Shown here one piece after another: positions 46,334 to 56,636 of a stretch of 64,000 nt of DNA. Made by a program: the position numbers and the translations under genes. The stretch is from Nemophila menziesii. Taxonomy: Eukaryota > Streptophyta > Magnoliopsida > Boraginales > Hydrophyllaceae. Position 1 is the first letter of the stretch. Every line of letters begins with the position of its first letter. The notes below the pieces were generated by a model that was not told the origin of the DNA, searched no databases, and saw only the letters and a list, made by a program, of their open reading frames with translations. The stretch spans positions 18,807,001-18,871,000 of the forward strand of contig JARWIR010000010.1 of assembly GCA_029959085.1 (NCBI GenBank), given 5' to 3'.

Positions 46334-46954
46334 GTGTTTTTGAGCTTCCAACTCAAGACACTCGAGTCAAATGATAAACAAGTATTGAGAGGGGAAGTGT
46401 TGGATGAAGAAGTTCGATTAGAAATTTTTCAAATGTCGCCGCATAAAGCACCTAGTCCGGATGGAATGACAACAGTCTTCTATCAGAAATGTTGGGGTAT
46501 AGTGGGTTCTTCAGTTTATGATATGATCAGACATGCTTTGGCGATGGGCAGATTTCCGAATGAAGTTCTTGGCACACTTATTCATCTCATTCCCAAGTTG
46601 GGAAATCCAGAGTATATAACGCAATTTAGACCTATCAGTTCGATTAATGTGCGTTACAGAATTTGCACGAAGGTCAGAAACGTATTAATTGGGTGGCATG
46701 GAAGGGATATATGCAAACCAAAGAAGATAGGGGGAATTGGATTTTGCCTAGCCGAGGACATGAACAGTGCTCTTCTGGGCAAGCTAGGTTGGAAATTCAT
46801 TCATAATGAAGTCATCTTGTGGCCTCTTGTAATTCAAGAAAGGTATTTTAAGAAAACGCCTCTCCAATATGTGGTAAAGCAAAGTGACTCACGGATGTGT
46901 AGAGTCATCGCGGAAGGTATTGCCGTATTTAGACGAGAATCAGATAACTCGTAA
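46334..46954 (+). pseudogene. LINE RT with internal deletion
   Basis: An uninterrupted 206-codon frame that joins RT fingers (HKAPSPDGMTTVFYQKCW, FRPISSINVRYRI) directly to the late connection region (DICKPKKIGGIGFCLAED, LLGKLGWKFI). About 46672-46708 is read in the wrong frame (correct frame gives QKRINWVAWK) and an extra G near 46709 restores it, so the long frame is coincidental. All catalytic Asp residues of the palm are missing. Confidence 0.75.
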
Positions 46955-47350
46955 AGAATGGGAATGACGCATCCTTTTGGTCGAATTGGTGGATAGGAGA
47001 ATCTCCACTAATTGAGCATGCTATAGGAGAAGTTAGTAATGGGGACAGGTCCAAAAGAAATGTTGATTATATCTGACATGATAGTTGTTGGGATTGGGAA
47101 TAGTTCCATGACCTCCTCTCACTTTCTAAATTACTTAAGATTACTTGCATTAGGTTGGAGATGGGAGAGGATTCTCGCGATAAGCTTCATGGTTGCATGA
47201 GGTTCATGGAATGTATTCGCTAAGATCATACAGTTGGGAAATTTCATATAGTGGTGTTAATATGGATTTTAATTGATTAAAAAAAGTGTGGAGGTTGAAG
47301 TGTAAAAATTTCATTCGTCCACATGTAAAAATTTATACCATTATTCATCT

Positions 47351-47709
47351 ATAATAAGTTTTTTTGCTGAACAAACAATTTTATTAAGAAACCTTTCAAA
47401 TACATTGTTTCATTACACGACAATGAGATAGACTAAAGCAGTAAACAATATAAACAAGCTATCAACTACTACCTATTTAAAAACATTACATAACTCCCAA
47501 TTCATAGCTATCTCTCTATTACTATTACTTTCATTATATTTCCTGCATTCACAAGATTTAATATATAACAAATTTTGTATATTGCGCAAAATCTCCTCCT
47601 CAGTCTTTACATTCCCATTAGAGAAAATGCCACTTAGGGTCTTGAACACGCACCCCCCCTCTTCAAGATAGCACCCCCTCCTAGAGTCTCTTCTCACTAA
47701 AGACCTCAA
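47351..47709 (-). mobile_element. possible LINE 3'-end fragment
   Basis: A T-run at 47351-47357 followed by GCTGAACAAACAATTTTATT resembles the start of the LINE tail at 21420 (T-run, GATCGGCAAATCAG). A 78-codon minus frame at 47473-47709 ends in a pattern loosely like LINE ORF2 C-termini. Weak evidence. Confidence 0.3.
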
Positions 47710-47723
47710 AAAGTTTTTAACAC

Positions 47724-48217
47724 ATGAAACCCAAAACCCCTATTACAATTATACCCTCTTTTGTATTTTCCCCTATATATACTAAATTATATGTTCTCTC
47801 TCCTAATTCTTTTATTTCATTTCATTTCCCGTCAATACATTTCTCTCTCATCCCCTCACCTACCTTTTCTAACCAAAACCCTAGAAACCCTACTCCATTT
47901 GTCTTCAAATCGGCTTCTCTACAAATCCAGCACCAAGTTTCACCACCATGGCCATGGAAAAACACCACGCATCGACTGCATTCGCCGGAGCTTGGAGCCT
48001 TGTTTCGCCAGAGCTTGGAGCCTCGTTTTGCCGGAGCTCGGAGCCTCGTTTTCTGGCGTAACGCTTCTTCTTCACCGAACTTGGAGGATGTAATGGAGGA
48101 GCTCCGTTCGAGCATTCGCGCAGCAACCAACGTTCGAGATCCAGGCCAGCGAAATGGCTGCAGTGGTTCTCTTCTTCGTGGTGTGAGTTCGTCAACAGTT
48201 CTGCGAGGTGGAGAAGA
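47724..48217 (+). other. gene-like 5' region split by the copia element (left part)
   Basis: Has a TATA-like CCTATATATAC (47772-47782) and a leader with AAAACCCTAGAAACCC (47875-47890, telo-box type, common in plant 5' UTRs). A GC-richer stretch with ATG in good context at 47947 (CACCATGG) follows. Three 23-25 bp tandem units containing GAGCTTGGAGCC lie at about 47986-48058. Sequence continues after the copia element at 55671. No protein family is recognised, and the short frame from 47947 ends after about 38 codons. It could be a truncated or captured gene start. Confidence 0.35.
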
Positions 48218-49276
48218 TGATATTCTATATACGTCCTAGAAGGGGGGTTGAATAGGACAATGGAAATTAATCGGCTAATTTTATTTCAAGTTTATAAAAT
48301 TAAAGGCTAATTTGAATCCTATTGTTTTAGCAAACTAAATAGTCAAGAACTAGATAATCCTAAAAGACAATATTATCAAACTATTCATATAAGCATTTTA
48401 TCAAGCATATAGAGTGAGAAAAAAATAAAGAGTGTAGGGATAGAGAGATACACAACGATGTATAGTGGTTCGGTTTCCCTACATCCACTACCTAAGGAAG
48501 CCTCCTTAGGATTTTCAAGATTCTCAAATAATCTTCGTAACTCTTCAACCCAGGTGAGATTACAAACCCTTTACAACCACTTCAAAACCTTGAAGGAAAA
48601 ACACTTGTGTTATCACCAACACAAGGAACCAAGTATAGAACCTATACTCACACTACTCTCTTAATCTATTACAAAGAAATAAGAGGAAAAGAAAAGTGTT
48701 TAAGGGTGATATAATAGCTTGTAACTAGACTCCTAAATGAGTGGATATAAACTATGTAGCTTGAGGAATGAATATGACTTGAATGCTCCTTTGAAACCTT
48801 CTTGAATGATAGTATTAATTGCTCTTAAGATTGGTAGATAGAAGGGATGAGTTGTGTCTTCAAAGAGCTTCAATTTATAGATGAAATAAGCTTCCAACGA
48901 TCAAAAGGCTTCTATCTAACGGATAGATTTTAACTCCAACGGATATAAGCTTTGTCTTGTTCTAATAGTGCAGAAAACCCTTCTCTGCGGTATACCGCGG
49001 GTTTTGTGCGGTGTACCGCGCTTCTCGTGTCTTGATTTCCTTGGCACTGACGGACTACCCTATGCACCGTGCATGTGGTCCGTGGTACCGCGGTATACCG
49101 CCGGTATGGCCGGTGTACCGCACCTCTGTACTAGGAAAGCTCAAATTCAAGTTTTTTAAGAGAACTAATCTAATGAGGGGTTTTGGAAAACATTTAAAAG
49201 TAATACCATATGAATTTTAGTTAAAGAATGATTTGTCGAATATTAAAACGGGAATAAAAACAAGGTTAGGCTAACA
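48218..49276 (-). repeat. copia 3' LTR
   Basis: 1,059 bp, nearly identical to 54613-55670. It contains a cluster of the palindrome GCGGTATACCGC (48987-48998, variant 49008-49019, 49090-49101). Small frames inside (for example at 48458-48664 and 48968-49159) occur in both LTRs and are not genes. Confidence 0.92.
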
Positions 49277-49290
49277 ATATCCCCCTTTTT
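49277..49290 (-). promoter_or_regulatory. copia polypurine tract
   Basis: The minus strand reads AAAAAGGGGGATAT immediately before the LTR start TGTTAGCC. Confidence 0.8.
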
Positions 49291-49647
49291 GATGTTTGAC
49301 AAATCATAAACTTTTGAAGATGCCTTAGATAAAGTTTTAATCAAAAACTCCCCCTCAAGCTAATCACTTGAGTTTTTAGAAAAACTCCCCCTCGCAAAAT
49401 GCATGGAGTATAAAGTTGAAAAAGTTTAACTAAAATTTCTCCCCCTTTGTCAACAACAAAAAGAATCGATGATAAGATTTTTGAAAATTTAAGGGGTCAA
49501 AATACTTTTGAGTAAAAACAAGGACTAAAGGAGTAAATGGATAACAATTAGAAGCTCAAGGACCCTATAACACCAAGAAAAATGTTAGCAACAAGATATC
49601 ATAATAAATACACCATAGGCAATAACAATAATGGCAAGATAAGAAAT

Positions 49648-50571
49648 CTAGAGAATTTGCATGCTAATTTCCCAACGAATTTTCTCAAAAAGATCTTGGG
49701 GTAGAGGTTTGGTAAAAATATCGGCTAGTTGATTTTCCGAAGTGACAAATTCAAGCACAATATCCCCTTTTTTAGTGTGATCACGGATAAAATGGTGTCG
49801 GATTTCTATGTGTTTCGTTATAGAGTGTTGAATAGGATTTTTGGTAAGATTGATAGCACTAATGTTATCACAACGAATGGGAACACAATCATACTCTAGG
49901 CCAAAATCTAGTAAGGTTTGTTTCATCCAAAGAATTTGAGTCACACAATTTCCGACCGCAACATATTCGGCTTCGGCCGTGGATAAAGCAACACTATTTT
50001 GTTTTCTACTAGACCAAGATACAAGGGATTGACCTAAGAATTGGCAACTACCACTAGTACTCTTCTTATCAAGTATACAACCGGCATAATCGGCATCCGA
50101 ATAACCTATTAGTTCAAAAGAGGTAAATTTTGGGTACCAAAGTCCTAAACTTAGGGTTCCTTTTAAATACCGAAAAATACGCTTAACGGCACTAAGATGA
50201 GATTCTTTAGGAGATGATTGAAATCTAGCACATAGACAAACGGAGAACATAATATCAGGTCTAGAAGCGGTTAAATAAAGTAAGCTACCAATCATACCTC
50301 GATATGTTTTCTCATCAACATCCTTACCATCTTCATCTTTGTCTAGTTTGGTGGATGTGCTCATTGGAGTTCCAATTTCCTTTGCATCTTCAAGTCCAAA
50401 TTTTTTGATCAATTCTTTTGTGTATTTGACTTGATTTACAAAGATTCCATCCTTCATTTGCTTGATTTGAAGTCCAAGAAAGTAGTTCAATTCTCCCATC
50501 ATGCTCATCTCAAATTCCTTATGCATGCTTTTAAAAAAAATTCTCACAAAGATTTTCATTAGTAGCACCAA
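49648..50571 (-). pseudogene. copia RT end and RNase H
   Basis: 307 codons. Contains ELNYFLGLQIKQ, MIGSLLYLTASRPDI, the RNase H motifs YSDADYAGC, ALSTAEAEYVAVGNC and RHHFIRDHTKKGDI, and the closing ADIFTKPLPQDLFEKI. The frame is displaced from the RT upstream by a shift at about 50530-50540, in an A/T homopolymer. Otherwise intact. Confidence 0.85.
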
Positions 50572-52123
50572 ATATTATATCATCCACATAAATTTGAACA
50601 AGAAGGATATCTTTTGAAGACCTTTTTATAAATAAGGTGGAGTCAATATTTCCTCGTTTAAAACCATTTTCTAACAAAAATTTGCTTAAACGTTCATACC
50701 AAGCACGAGGTGCTTGTTTTAAACCATATAAAGCTTTTGAAAGTTTAAAAACATGATTTGGAAATTTTTGATCTTCAAAACCCGGTGGTTGTTTAACAAA
50801 AACTTCCTCATCTATAAAGTCATTTAAAAAAGCACTTTTGACATCCATTTGGTAAAGTTTAAAATCCATATAACAAGCAAAAGCAAGTAACATACGAATA
50901 GATTCAAGTCTAGCTACCGGAGCAAAAGTTTCATCAAAATCAATACCTTCTTCTTGATTATATCCTTGAGCAACTAACCTTGCTTTATTTCTAGTGATTA
51001 TACTGGTGTCATCTAGTTTGTTGTGAAACACCCACTTTGTGCCAATAATAGTAGGACCAATTGGTTTCTCAACTAAGGTCCAAACTTTACTACGCTCAAA
51101 TTGATTTAATTCCTCATGCATAGCATTTATCCAATGATCATCAAGCAAGGCTTCTTTAATATTCTTGGGCTCAATTTGAGATAAGAATGCATAATAAGCA
51201 CATAGAGCAATTATACGAGAACGAGTGGTTACACCTTCATTTGGATCACCTAGAATTAATTCACTTGGGTGATCTTTGATGTTTTTCCAACACTTTGGTA
51301 AATCCGTACTAGCTTCATTTGAGGGTTGACCATTCTCCTTAAAAGATTCATCATGAGATTTTAATTCTTGAGTAGGAGATTCTAAGGGTTGATCTTGTGG
51401 AATATCTTCATGTGAATCAACATCTACTACTTTCTTGATACAAAAAGGGTTAGTCTCATCAAAGTCAACATGCATAGATTCTTCAATAGTACGAGTGCGT
51501 TTATTGAAAATACGATAGGCTTTTCCCTTAGTGGAATAGCCAAGAAAAATACCTTCATCCGATTTTGCATCAAATTTGCCCAAATGATCCCTAGTGTTTA
51601 AGATGAAACATTTGCACCCAAAAACACGAAAATATGCAATAGTTGGTGGTCTACCATTCCAAAGTTCATAAGGGGTTTTCTTAATAATGGGTCTAATTAG
51701 AACTCTATTTAACACATAACAAGCCGTATGAACGGCTTCACCCCAAAAGTATGTAGGCAAGCTATGTTCTTTTAACATTGTCCTTGCCATTTCTCGTAGA
51801 GTCCGGTTTTTCCTTTCCACTACCCCATTTTGCTGGGGAGTTCTAGGAGCCGAAAAATTATGCTCAATGCCAAATTCATCACAAAAATGCACAAAAGGAG
51901 AATTCACATATTCACTACCATTATCACTACGAATGCATGTAATAGAGTAGCCTTTCTTATTTTGCACCTTTCTACAAAGTTTTGCAAATTCATTGAAGGC
52001 TTGATTTTTTAAAGCAAGGAACATCACCCATGTATATCTAGTGTAATCATCAACAACAACAAAAACATATCTAGACCCTCCTAGACTAGTGACATCAACG
52101 GGACCAAAAAGATCCATATGCAA
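50531..52123 (-). pseudogene. copia integrase and reverse transcriptase
   Basis: 530 codons. Integrase catalytic core: HMDLFGPV (first Asp), IRSDNGSEYVN (second Asp), TPQQNGVVERKNRTL (Glu), then the C-terminal ELWNGRPPTIAYFRVFGCKC and GIFLGYS region. The RT follows: WVFHNKLDD, KARLVAQGYNQEEGIDFDET, QMDVKSAFLNDFIDEEVFV, LYGLKQAPRAWYERL, and YVDDIIFGAT with the catalytic YVDD. The frame ends in a shift just after the YVDD box, which would truncate RT before RNase H. Catalytic residues appear intact. Confidence 0.88.
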
Positions 52124-52155
52124 TAATTGAAGTGGCCTAATGGTGATGACCTTAT

Positions 52156-52719
52156 TTATGGGTTTAAAAGATGAACGATGTTGTTTACCAAGTTGACATG
52201 CATCACAAAGTTTATCTTTATCAAACTTATAAAACCAACAACAAGATTTTTTCTAGACAATTTTGAAATTAAATCCATGCTAGCATGTCCTAAACGTCTA
52301 TGCCAAAGCCAACTATCATTAACCACGGACAAGCATTTTATACGTTGACAAATAAGACTCTCAAGATCAACTACAAAAACATTATCCGATCTTTTAGAAA
52401 TAAAGATAGTATTTAACTCATCATTTTTGAAAACAATGCATCTAGATGCTTCAAATTTAACACAATAACCAACATCACATAGTTGACTAATACTAAGCAA
52501 GTTAAAAGATAGACCCTCAACAAGCAAAACATTTGAGATAAGTAAAGAATCCATATTACCGATATTACCTTTACCCAAAACACGTTTTTTAGTATTGTCG
52601 GCAAAAGTAACTCTATCACCTTTTGTTTTGTAGAGATGTGTAAATAATGAAGGGTTCCCGGTCATATGTCTAGAGCATCCACTATCAAGGAGCCATGTAT
52701 TTTGCTTCTTGATGCTCAA
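52156..52719 (-). pseudogene. copia protease and integrase zinc domain
   Basis: 187 codons. WLLDSGCSRHMTG is the aspartic protease active site; VLLVEGLSFNLLSISQLCD and WLWHRRLGHASMDLI are the pre-integrase motifs with the two His of the HHCC zinc site. A frameshift near 52240-52260 separates the two Cys (CDACQLGKQ in another frame) from the His pair. Confidence 0.82.
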
Positions 52720-52739
52720 TCCCTACAAACAAAAATAAT

Positions 52740-54152
52740 TTAGGCTTTAGGTACCCAATTTGGTTTGGGTCCATGAGGGTTAGTGGATTTTCTTTTTATA
52801 GCCCATATAGGCCTTTTCCAAAGTGGCACAAGAGATCCCAAATCCAATAATTTTCGATAGTAACAATGAGATGCATTATGACCAAGTTTTTCACAATAAG
52901 TGCAAGTGATAGAAGATTTTGAAGAAGAAGAAATATGATTTGAAATTTTTGATTTAACAAATACATTTTTCAAGAATTTTTGTTTAGTTGATGGATCATA
53001 TCCAACACCACTTTTTTCAAAAGCCAATTTTTGAGAACCTAAAATCAAATCCAAGTTTTCTTGCCCATTTGTAAATTTCAAAATAATAGCATTTTGATCC
53101 TCAATCTTTTTCTCTAACAATGCCTTTTCTTCCAAGAGACTTTTCTCAATAAGATGAAGTTTCTCATTTTCATCTATACATTCATCACTAAGATTTTGAC
53201 AATCTTCCAAAGCTTTTAAAATCTCTTTACTTCTATTTCTTTCAATTTCTAAATCTTTTGTTAAAACTTGGTTTGTTTCAATAGAGTTTAAAAAATCATT
53301 GTAAAGAGAATCAAATGCCTCATGAATATCTTGCTCACTAACATCATCATTAGATAAAGAAAGTTTAGATTTAGGAATTACCTCATCATGGTTTGCCATA
53401 AAGGCAAAGTGAGTTGAACCGTCATCGCTTAGTTCTTGGATAGTATGACCATCATCCCAAGGAGTATCTTCATCATTTCCAAGTTCTCCCATGAAAGCAA
53501 CAAGATTTACATTCTCATTATCACTTTCTTCTTCATCCGAATTTTGAGTATCCCAAGTGATACTAGCATGCATTGCTCTCTTTGGTTTTTCCTTTTGAAG
53601 ATGAGGACAATAAGTTTTGATGTGACCAACTTTCTTGCAATGATAGCAAGTGGATTCATCTTGTTTGATAGCTCCAACATTCTTCTTATAGGGTGTGGAA
53701 GAACTTCCTTTCTTGGCAAAACGTTTGTATCTCATAAATCTTTTCATATCTCTTGCCAACATAACTACTCCTTCACCTTCACTAGTTTCTTCTTCATGTG
53801 AATTTTTTTCTTCTTCACTTTTCTTCCTTTCTTTTTGTTCTTTCATCTTGCTACTCAAGGCATGGAAGGCAATGGATTTCTTAATCTTCTTCTCTTCATC
53901 ATCTCTTATCTTTTCTTCTTCAAGCACAAGCTCTTCCGTCATGAGGTTACAAATGAGTTCATCAACCGTCATTTTTGAAAGATCTTTAGTATCTCTTATA
54001 GAGTTGATTTTTGATTTGTATTTCTTTGGAAGAGCAAATAAGATTTTTCGGCATTGTTCTTTGTTGGTGTACTCTTGACCAAGAGTCTTCAAGGTGTTGA
54101 CAATGTTGGAAAATCTTTGATGCATAGCATTTAAGGCTTCATCGGGCTCCAT
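52740..54152 (-). pseudogene. copia gag, main part
   Basis: 470 codons: UBN2-type gag (ALPKKYKSKINSIRDTKDLS, MTVDELICNLMTEEL), a Lys/Glu-rich stretch, zinc knuckle CYHCKKVGHIKTYC near 53605-53650, a coiled-coil-like region rich in Glu/Leu/Lys, and a second knuckle CTYCEKLGHNASHC near 52865-52905. The long gag is typical of SIRE-like elements. It is separated from its N-terminus by a stop at 54272 and a frameshift near 54170-54190. Confidence 0.83.
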
Positions 54153-54271
54153 TCGAAATAGCTCATACTTGGTGATAAAAGACCAATCTTAGTTTCCTTC
54201 ACATCTTCCGTTCCTTGATATGATAGCTCCAAGAGTTGCCACATTTCATGAGCCGAATTGCATTCACTAAC

Positions 54272-54556
54272 TCAAGCATATTCCGTGACACTCAACCCAT
54301 TTATGAGTATGTTCATAGCTTTGTTGTTTTTGGTGAGTTTAGCTATGTCCTGAGCATTGTAATCATCTTCATCTTTCTCAACCGTTTGACTACCATCAAC
54401 ATAGGGAATGTAAGGACCCTTCTTGATAGCAAGCCAAAAAAAGTAATCAATTCCTTTGACATGAATCTCCATTTTCTTTTTCCATCCAAAGTAATCTTTT
54501 CCTGTAAAAAGCGGAGGTCTAGTAGAACATGAACCTTCCGGTTGATTAGAGTCCAT
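54272..54556 (-). pseudogene. copia gag, N-terminal part
   Basis: 94 codons. Starts MDSNQPEGSCSTRPPLFTG and has YFGWKKKMEIHVKG, the gag N-terminal pattern of copia elements (PxFxGxxYxxWK). A stop after NGLSVTEYA ends it. The start is 57 bases after the primer-binding site edge region, as expected for the first ORF. Confidence 0.8.
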
Positions 54557-54598
54557 ATCGTATTAACTCTAGAAACGATTAAGTACAAATAGAGCTAG

Positions 54599-54610
54599 GC
54601 TCTGATACCA
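54599..54610 (-). promoter_or_regulatory. copia primer-binding site (tRNA-iMet)
   Basis: The minus strand reads TGGTATCAGAGC, two bases from the 5' LTR end. Confidence 0.9.
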
Positions 54611-54612
54611 AT

Positions 54613-55670
54613 TGATATTCTATATACGTCCTAGATGGGGGGTTGAATAGGACAATGGAAATTAATCGGCTAATTTTATTTCAAGTAAATAAAATTAAAG
54701 GCTAATTTGAATCCTATTGTTTTAGCAAACTAAATAGTCAAGAACTAGATAATCCTAAAAGACAATATTATCAAACTATTCATATAAGCATTTTATCAAG
54801 CATATAGAGTGCGGAAAAATAAAGAGTGTAGGGATAGAGAGATACACAACGATGTATAGTGGTTCGGTTTCCCTACATCCACTACCTAAGGAAGCCTCCT
54901 TAGGATTTACAAGATTCTCAAATAATCTTCGTAACTCTTCAACCCGGGTGAGATTACAAACCCTTTACAACCACTTCAAAACCTTGAAGGAAAAACACTT
55001 GTGTTATCACCAACACAAGGAACCAAGTATAGAACCTATACTCACACTACTCTCTTAATCTATTACAAAGAATTAAGAGGAAAAGAAAAGTGTTTAAGGG
55101 TGATATAATAGCTTGTAACTAGACTCCTAAATGAGTGGATATAAACTATGTAGCTTGAGGAATGAATATGACTTGAATGCTCCTTTGAAACCTTCTTGAA
55201 TGATAGTATTAATTGCTCTTAAGATTGGTAGATAGAAGGGATGAGTTGTGTCTTCAAAGAGCTTCAATTTATAGCTGAAATAAGCTTCCAATGGTCAAAA
55301 GGCTTCTATCTAACGGATAGATTTTAACTCCAACGGATATAAGCTTTGTCTTGTTCTAATAGTGCAGAAAACCCTTCTCTGCGGTATACCGCGGGTTTTG
55401 TGCGGTGTACCGCGCTTCTCGTGTCTTGATTTCCTTGGCACTGACGGACTACCCTATGCACCGTGCATGTGGTCCGCGGTACCGCGGTATACCGCCGGTA
55501 TGGCCGGTGTACCGCACCTCTGTACTAGGAAAGCTCAAATTCAAGTTTTTTAAGAGAACTAATCTAATGAGGGGTTTTGGAAAACATTTAAAAGTAATAC
55601 CATATGAATTTTAGTTAAAGAATGATTTGTCGAATATTAAAACGGGAATAAAAACAAGGTTAGGCTAACA
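54613..55670 (-). repeat. copia 5' LTR
   Basis: 1,058 bp. Differs from the 3' LTR at scattered positions, e.g. CCTAGATGGGG versus CCTAGAAGGGG and GTCCGCGG versus GTCCGTGG. The palindrome cluster is conserved at 55381-55392, 55402-55413 and 55484-55495. Confidence 0.92.
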
Positions 55671-56252
55671 GATGAAAGCCGGAAGCTCCGCAACAGTTCT
55701 TCGTTTGTCAATAGTTCTGCGAGATGCAGGCCGAATAACAAAAAGAACATTTTAAAGATTCATAAGCGGATTCGAGAGGATGAGATCCAGGGATATCTCT
55801 TTTGGCTGCATCCAGACCGAAACGAAGAGTATCGTGTTTTGGGCCACCGATATCGTGTGCTATGGTCTTTGGTGCTTCCAATTTTGGAGTTTGGTATGAG
55901 CAGAGAACTCTGAGTTTTCTGAGAAAAGGAGGAGAGGTGCTTAAACGACGACGTTACTTTGAATATTGAGGATGGGCCTTGAGTTTTATTTTTTCATGGT
56001 GGTGGTGGTGTTATGGTGGTGATGGCGTTTCACGCGTGAAGACTAGATGCTTTTTTTTGTTTAGTTTGAAATGGTTGACCAGATCTAGTGATGGTCAAAC
56101 CAAATAGATTTCCATTTTTTTTCAAATTGTGTAATAATATAACTGTTTGAATAATACTCACTATTTTCACTTTAGACTCATTGTATTTTTTAAATTACTC
56201 TCTATTTGTTATAGAATACTCATCAAAGTAATAAATTACTCACCAAATTTTT
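55671..56252 (+). other. gene-like region split by the copia element (right part)
   Basis: Continues 47724-48217. GTTTGTCAATAGTTCTGCGAGATG here is a diverged repeat of GTTCGTCAACAGTTCTGCGAGGTG left of the insertion. An open reading of about 80 codons follows (KIHKRIREDEIQGYLFWLH, VLWSLVLPILEFG) without a recognised family. Beyond 55970 the sequence is non-coding. Confidence 0.3.
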
Positions 56253-56387
56253 AGAGTACTCTGAGATTTTTCTTAGAGTACTCTGAGTTTTTCTTAGAGT
56301 ACTCTGTGATTTTATTAGTGCACTCGAAAAAATTTAGACAGTACTCCGCAAATTTATAGAGTACTCAGCAAATATATAGAGCACTCT
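56253..56387. repeat. palindrome array AGAGTACTCT
   Basis: The 10-bp palindrome occurs at 56253-56262, 56275-56284 and 56296-56305, with variants at 56358-56367 and 56378-56387, spaced near 21 bases. Related half-sites (GTACTC, GCACTC) lie between. Confidence 0.85.
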
Positions 56388-56414
56388 ATGTTTTTCCGAT
56401 ACTCTATGTTTTTT

Positions 56415-56520
56415 CCGGTGACCGGTGACCGGTGACTGGTGGTCGGAGGTCGGAGGTCGGTGGTCGGAGGTCGGTGGTCGGAGGTCGGTGGTCGGAGGTT
56501 GGAGGTAGGTGGGTAGTGGT
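56415..56520. repeat. GGTCGG minisatellite
   Basis: Starts with three CCGGTGAC-like units, then a run of GGTCGGAG/GGTCGGTG units of 7-14 bp. Translation of the minus strand gives a Pro/Thr-rich repeat that I do not regard as a protein. Confidence 0.85.
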
Positions 56521-56636
56521 AGGTAGTGGAGAGAGAAACTGTGACATCACAATTTTCTGTCTTTTAGTGTTAGTAAGGGTAGAAAAGACTATTGCCAAAA
56601 CTGAGGTCCCTAAAAAGAATAGCTTTTTCGACTATA

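Larger units (their letters stand above)
45136..47287 (+). mobile_element. plus-strand LINE with deleted RT core
   Basis: Endonuclease 45136-45960, linker 46003-46333, RT fragments 46334-46954, and the zf-RVT-proximal part to about 47230. A short A-run at 47279-47287 is probably the tail. The RT palm, including the active-site box, is absent. Confidence 0.72.
48218..55670 (-). mobile_element. full-length SIRE-like copia retrotransposon
   Basis: 7,453 bp, minus strand. LTRs are 48218-49276 (3') and 54613-55670 (5') with TGATATTC...GGCTAACA ends. PBS 54599-54610, polypurine tract 49277-49290. Target flanks are GAAGA and GATGA (one mismatch). Order gag, protease, integrase, RT, RNase H is the copia order; a long gag with two zinc knuckles suggests the Maximus/SIRE lineage. 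By eye the LTRs differ at about a dozen positions, so insertion was recent. Coding is interrupted by one stop and about three frameshifts. Confidence 0.93.

Noticed and set aside
47724..48239. 171-codon plus frame as a protein gene
   Set aside because: It runs through TATA-like and leader sequence and ends inside the copia LTR; no protein family matches.
48458..49220. Small plus frames repeated at 54852-55614
   Set aside because: Identical frames occur in both copia LTRs; they are LTR sequence.
53436..54078. Plus-strand frames over the copia gag
   Set aside because: Antisense shadows of the gag coding strand.
56404..56598. Pro/Thr-rich minus frame
   Set aside because: Translation of the GGTCGG minisatellite.
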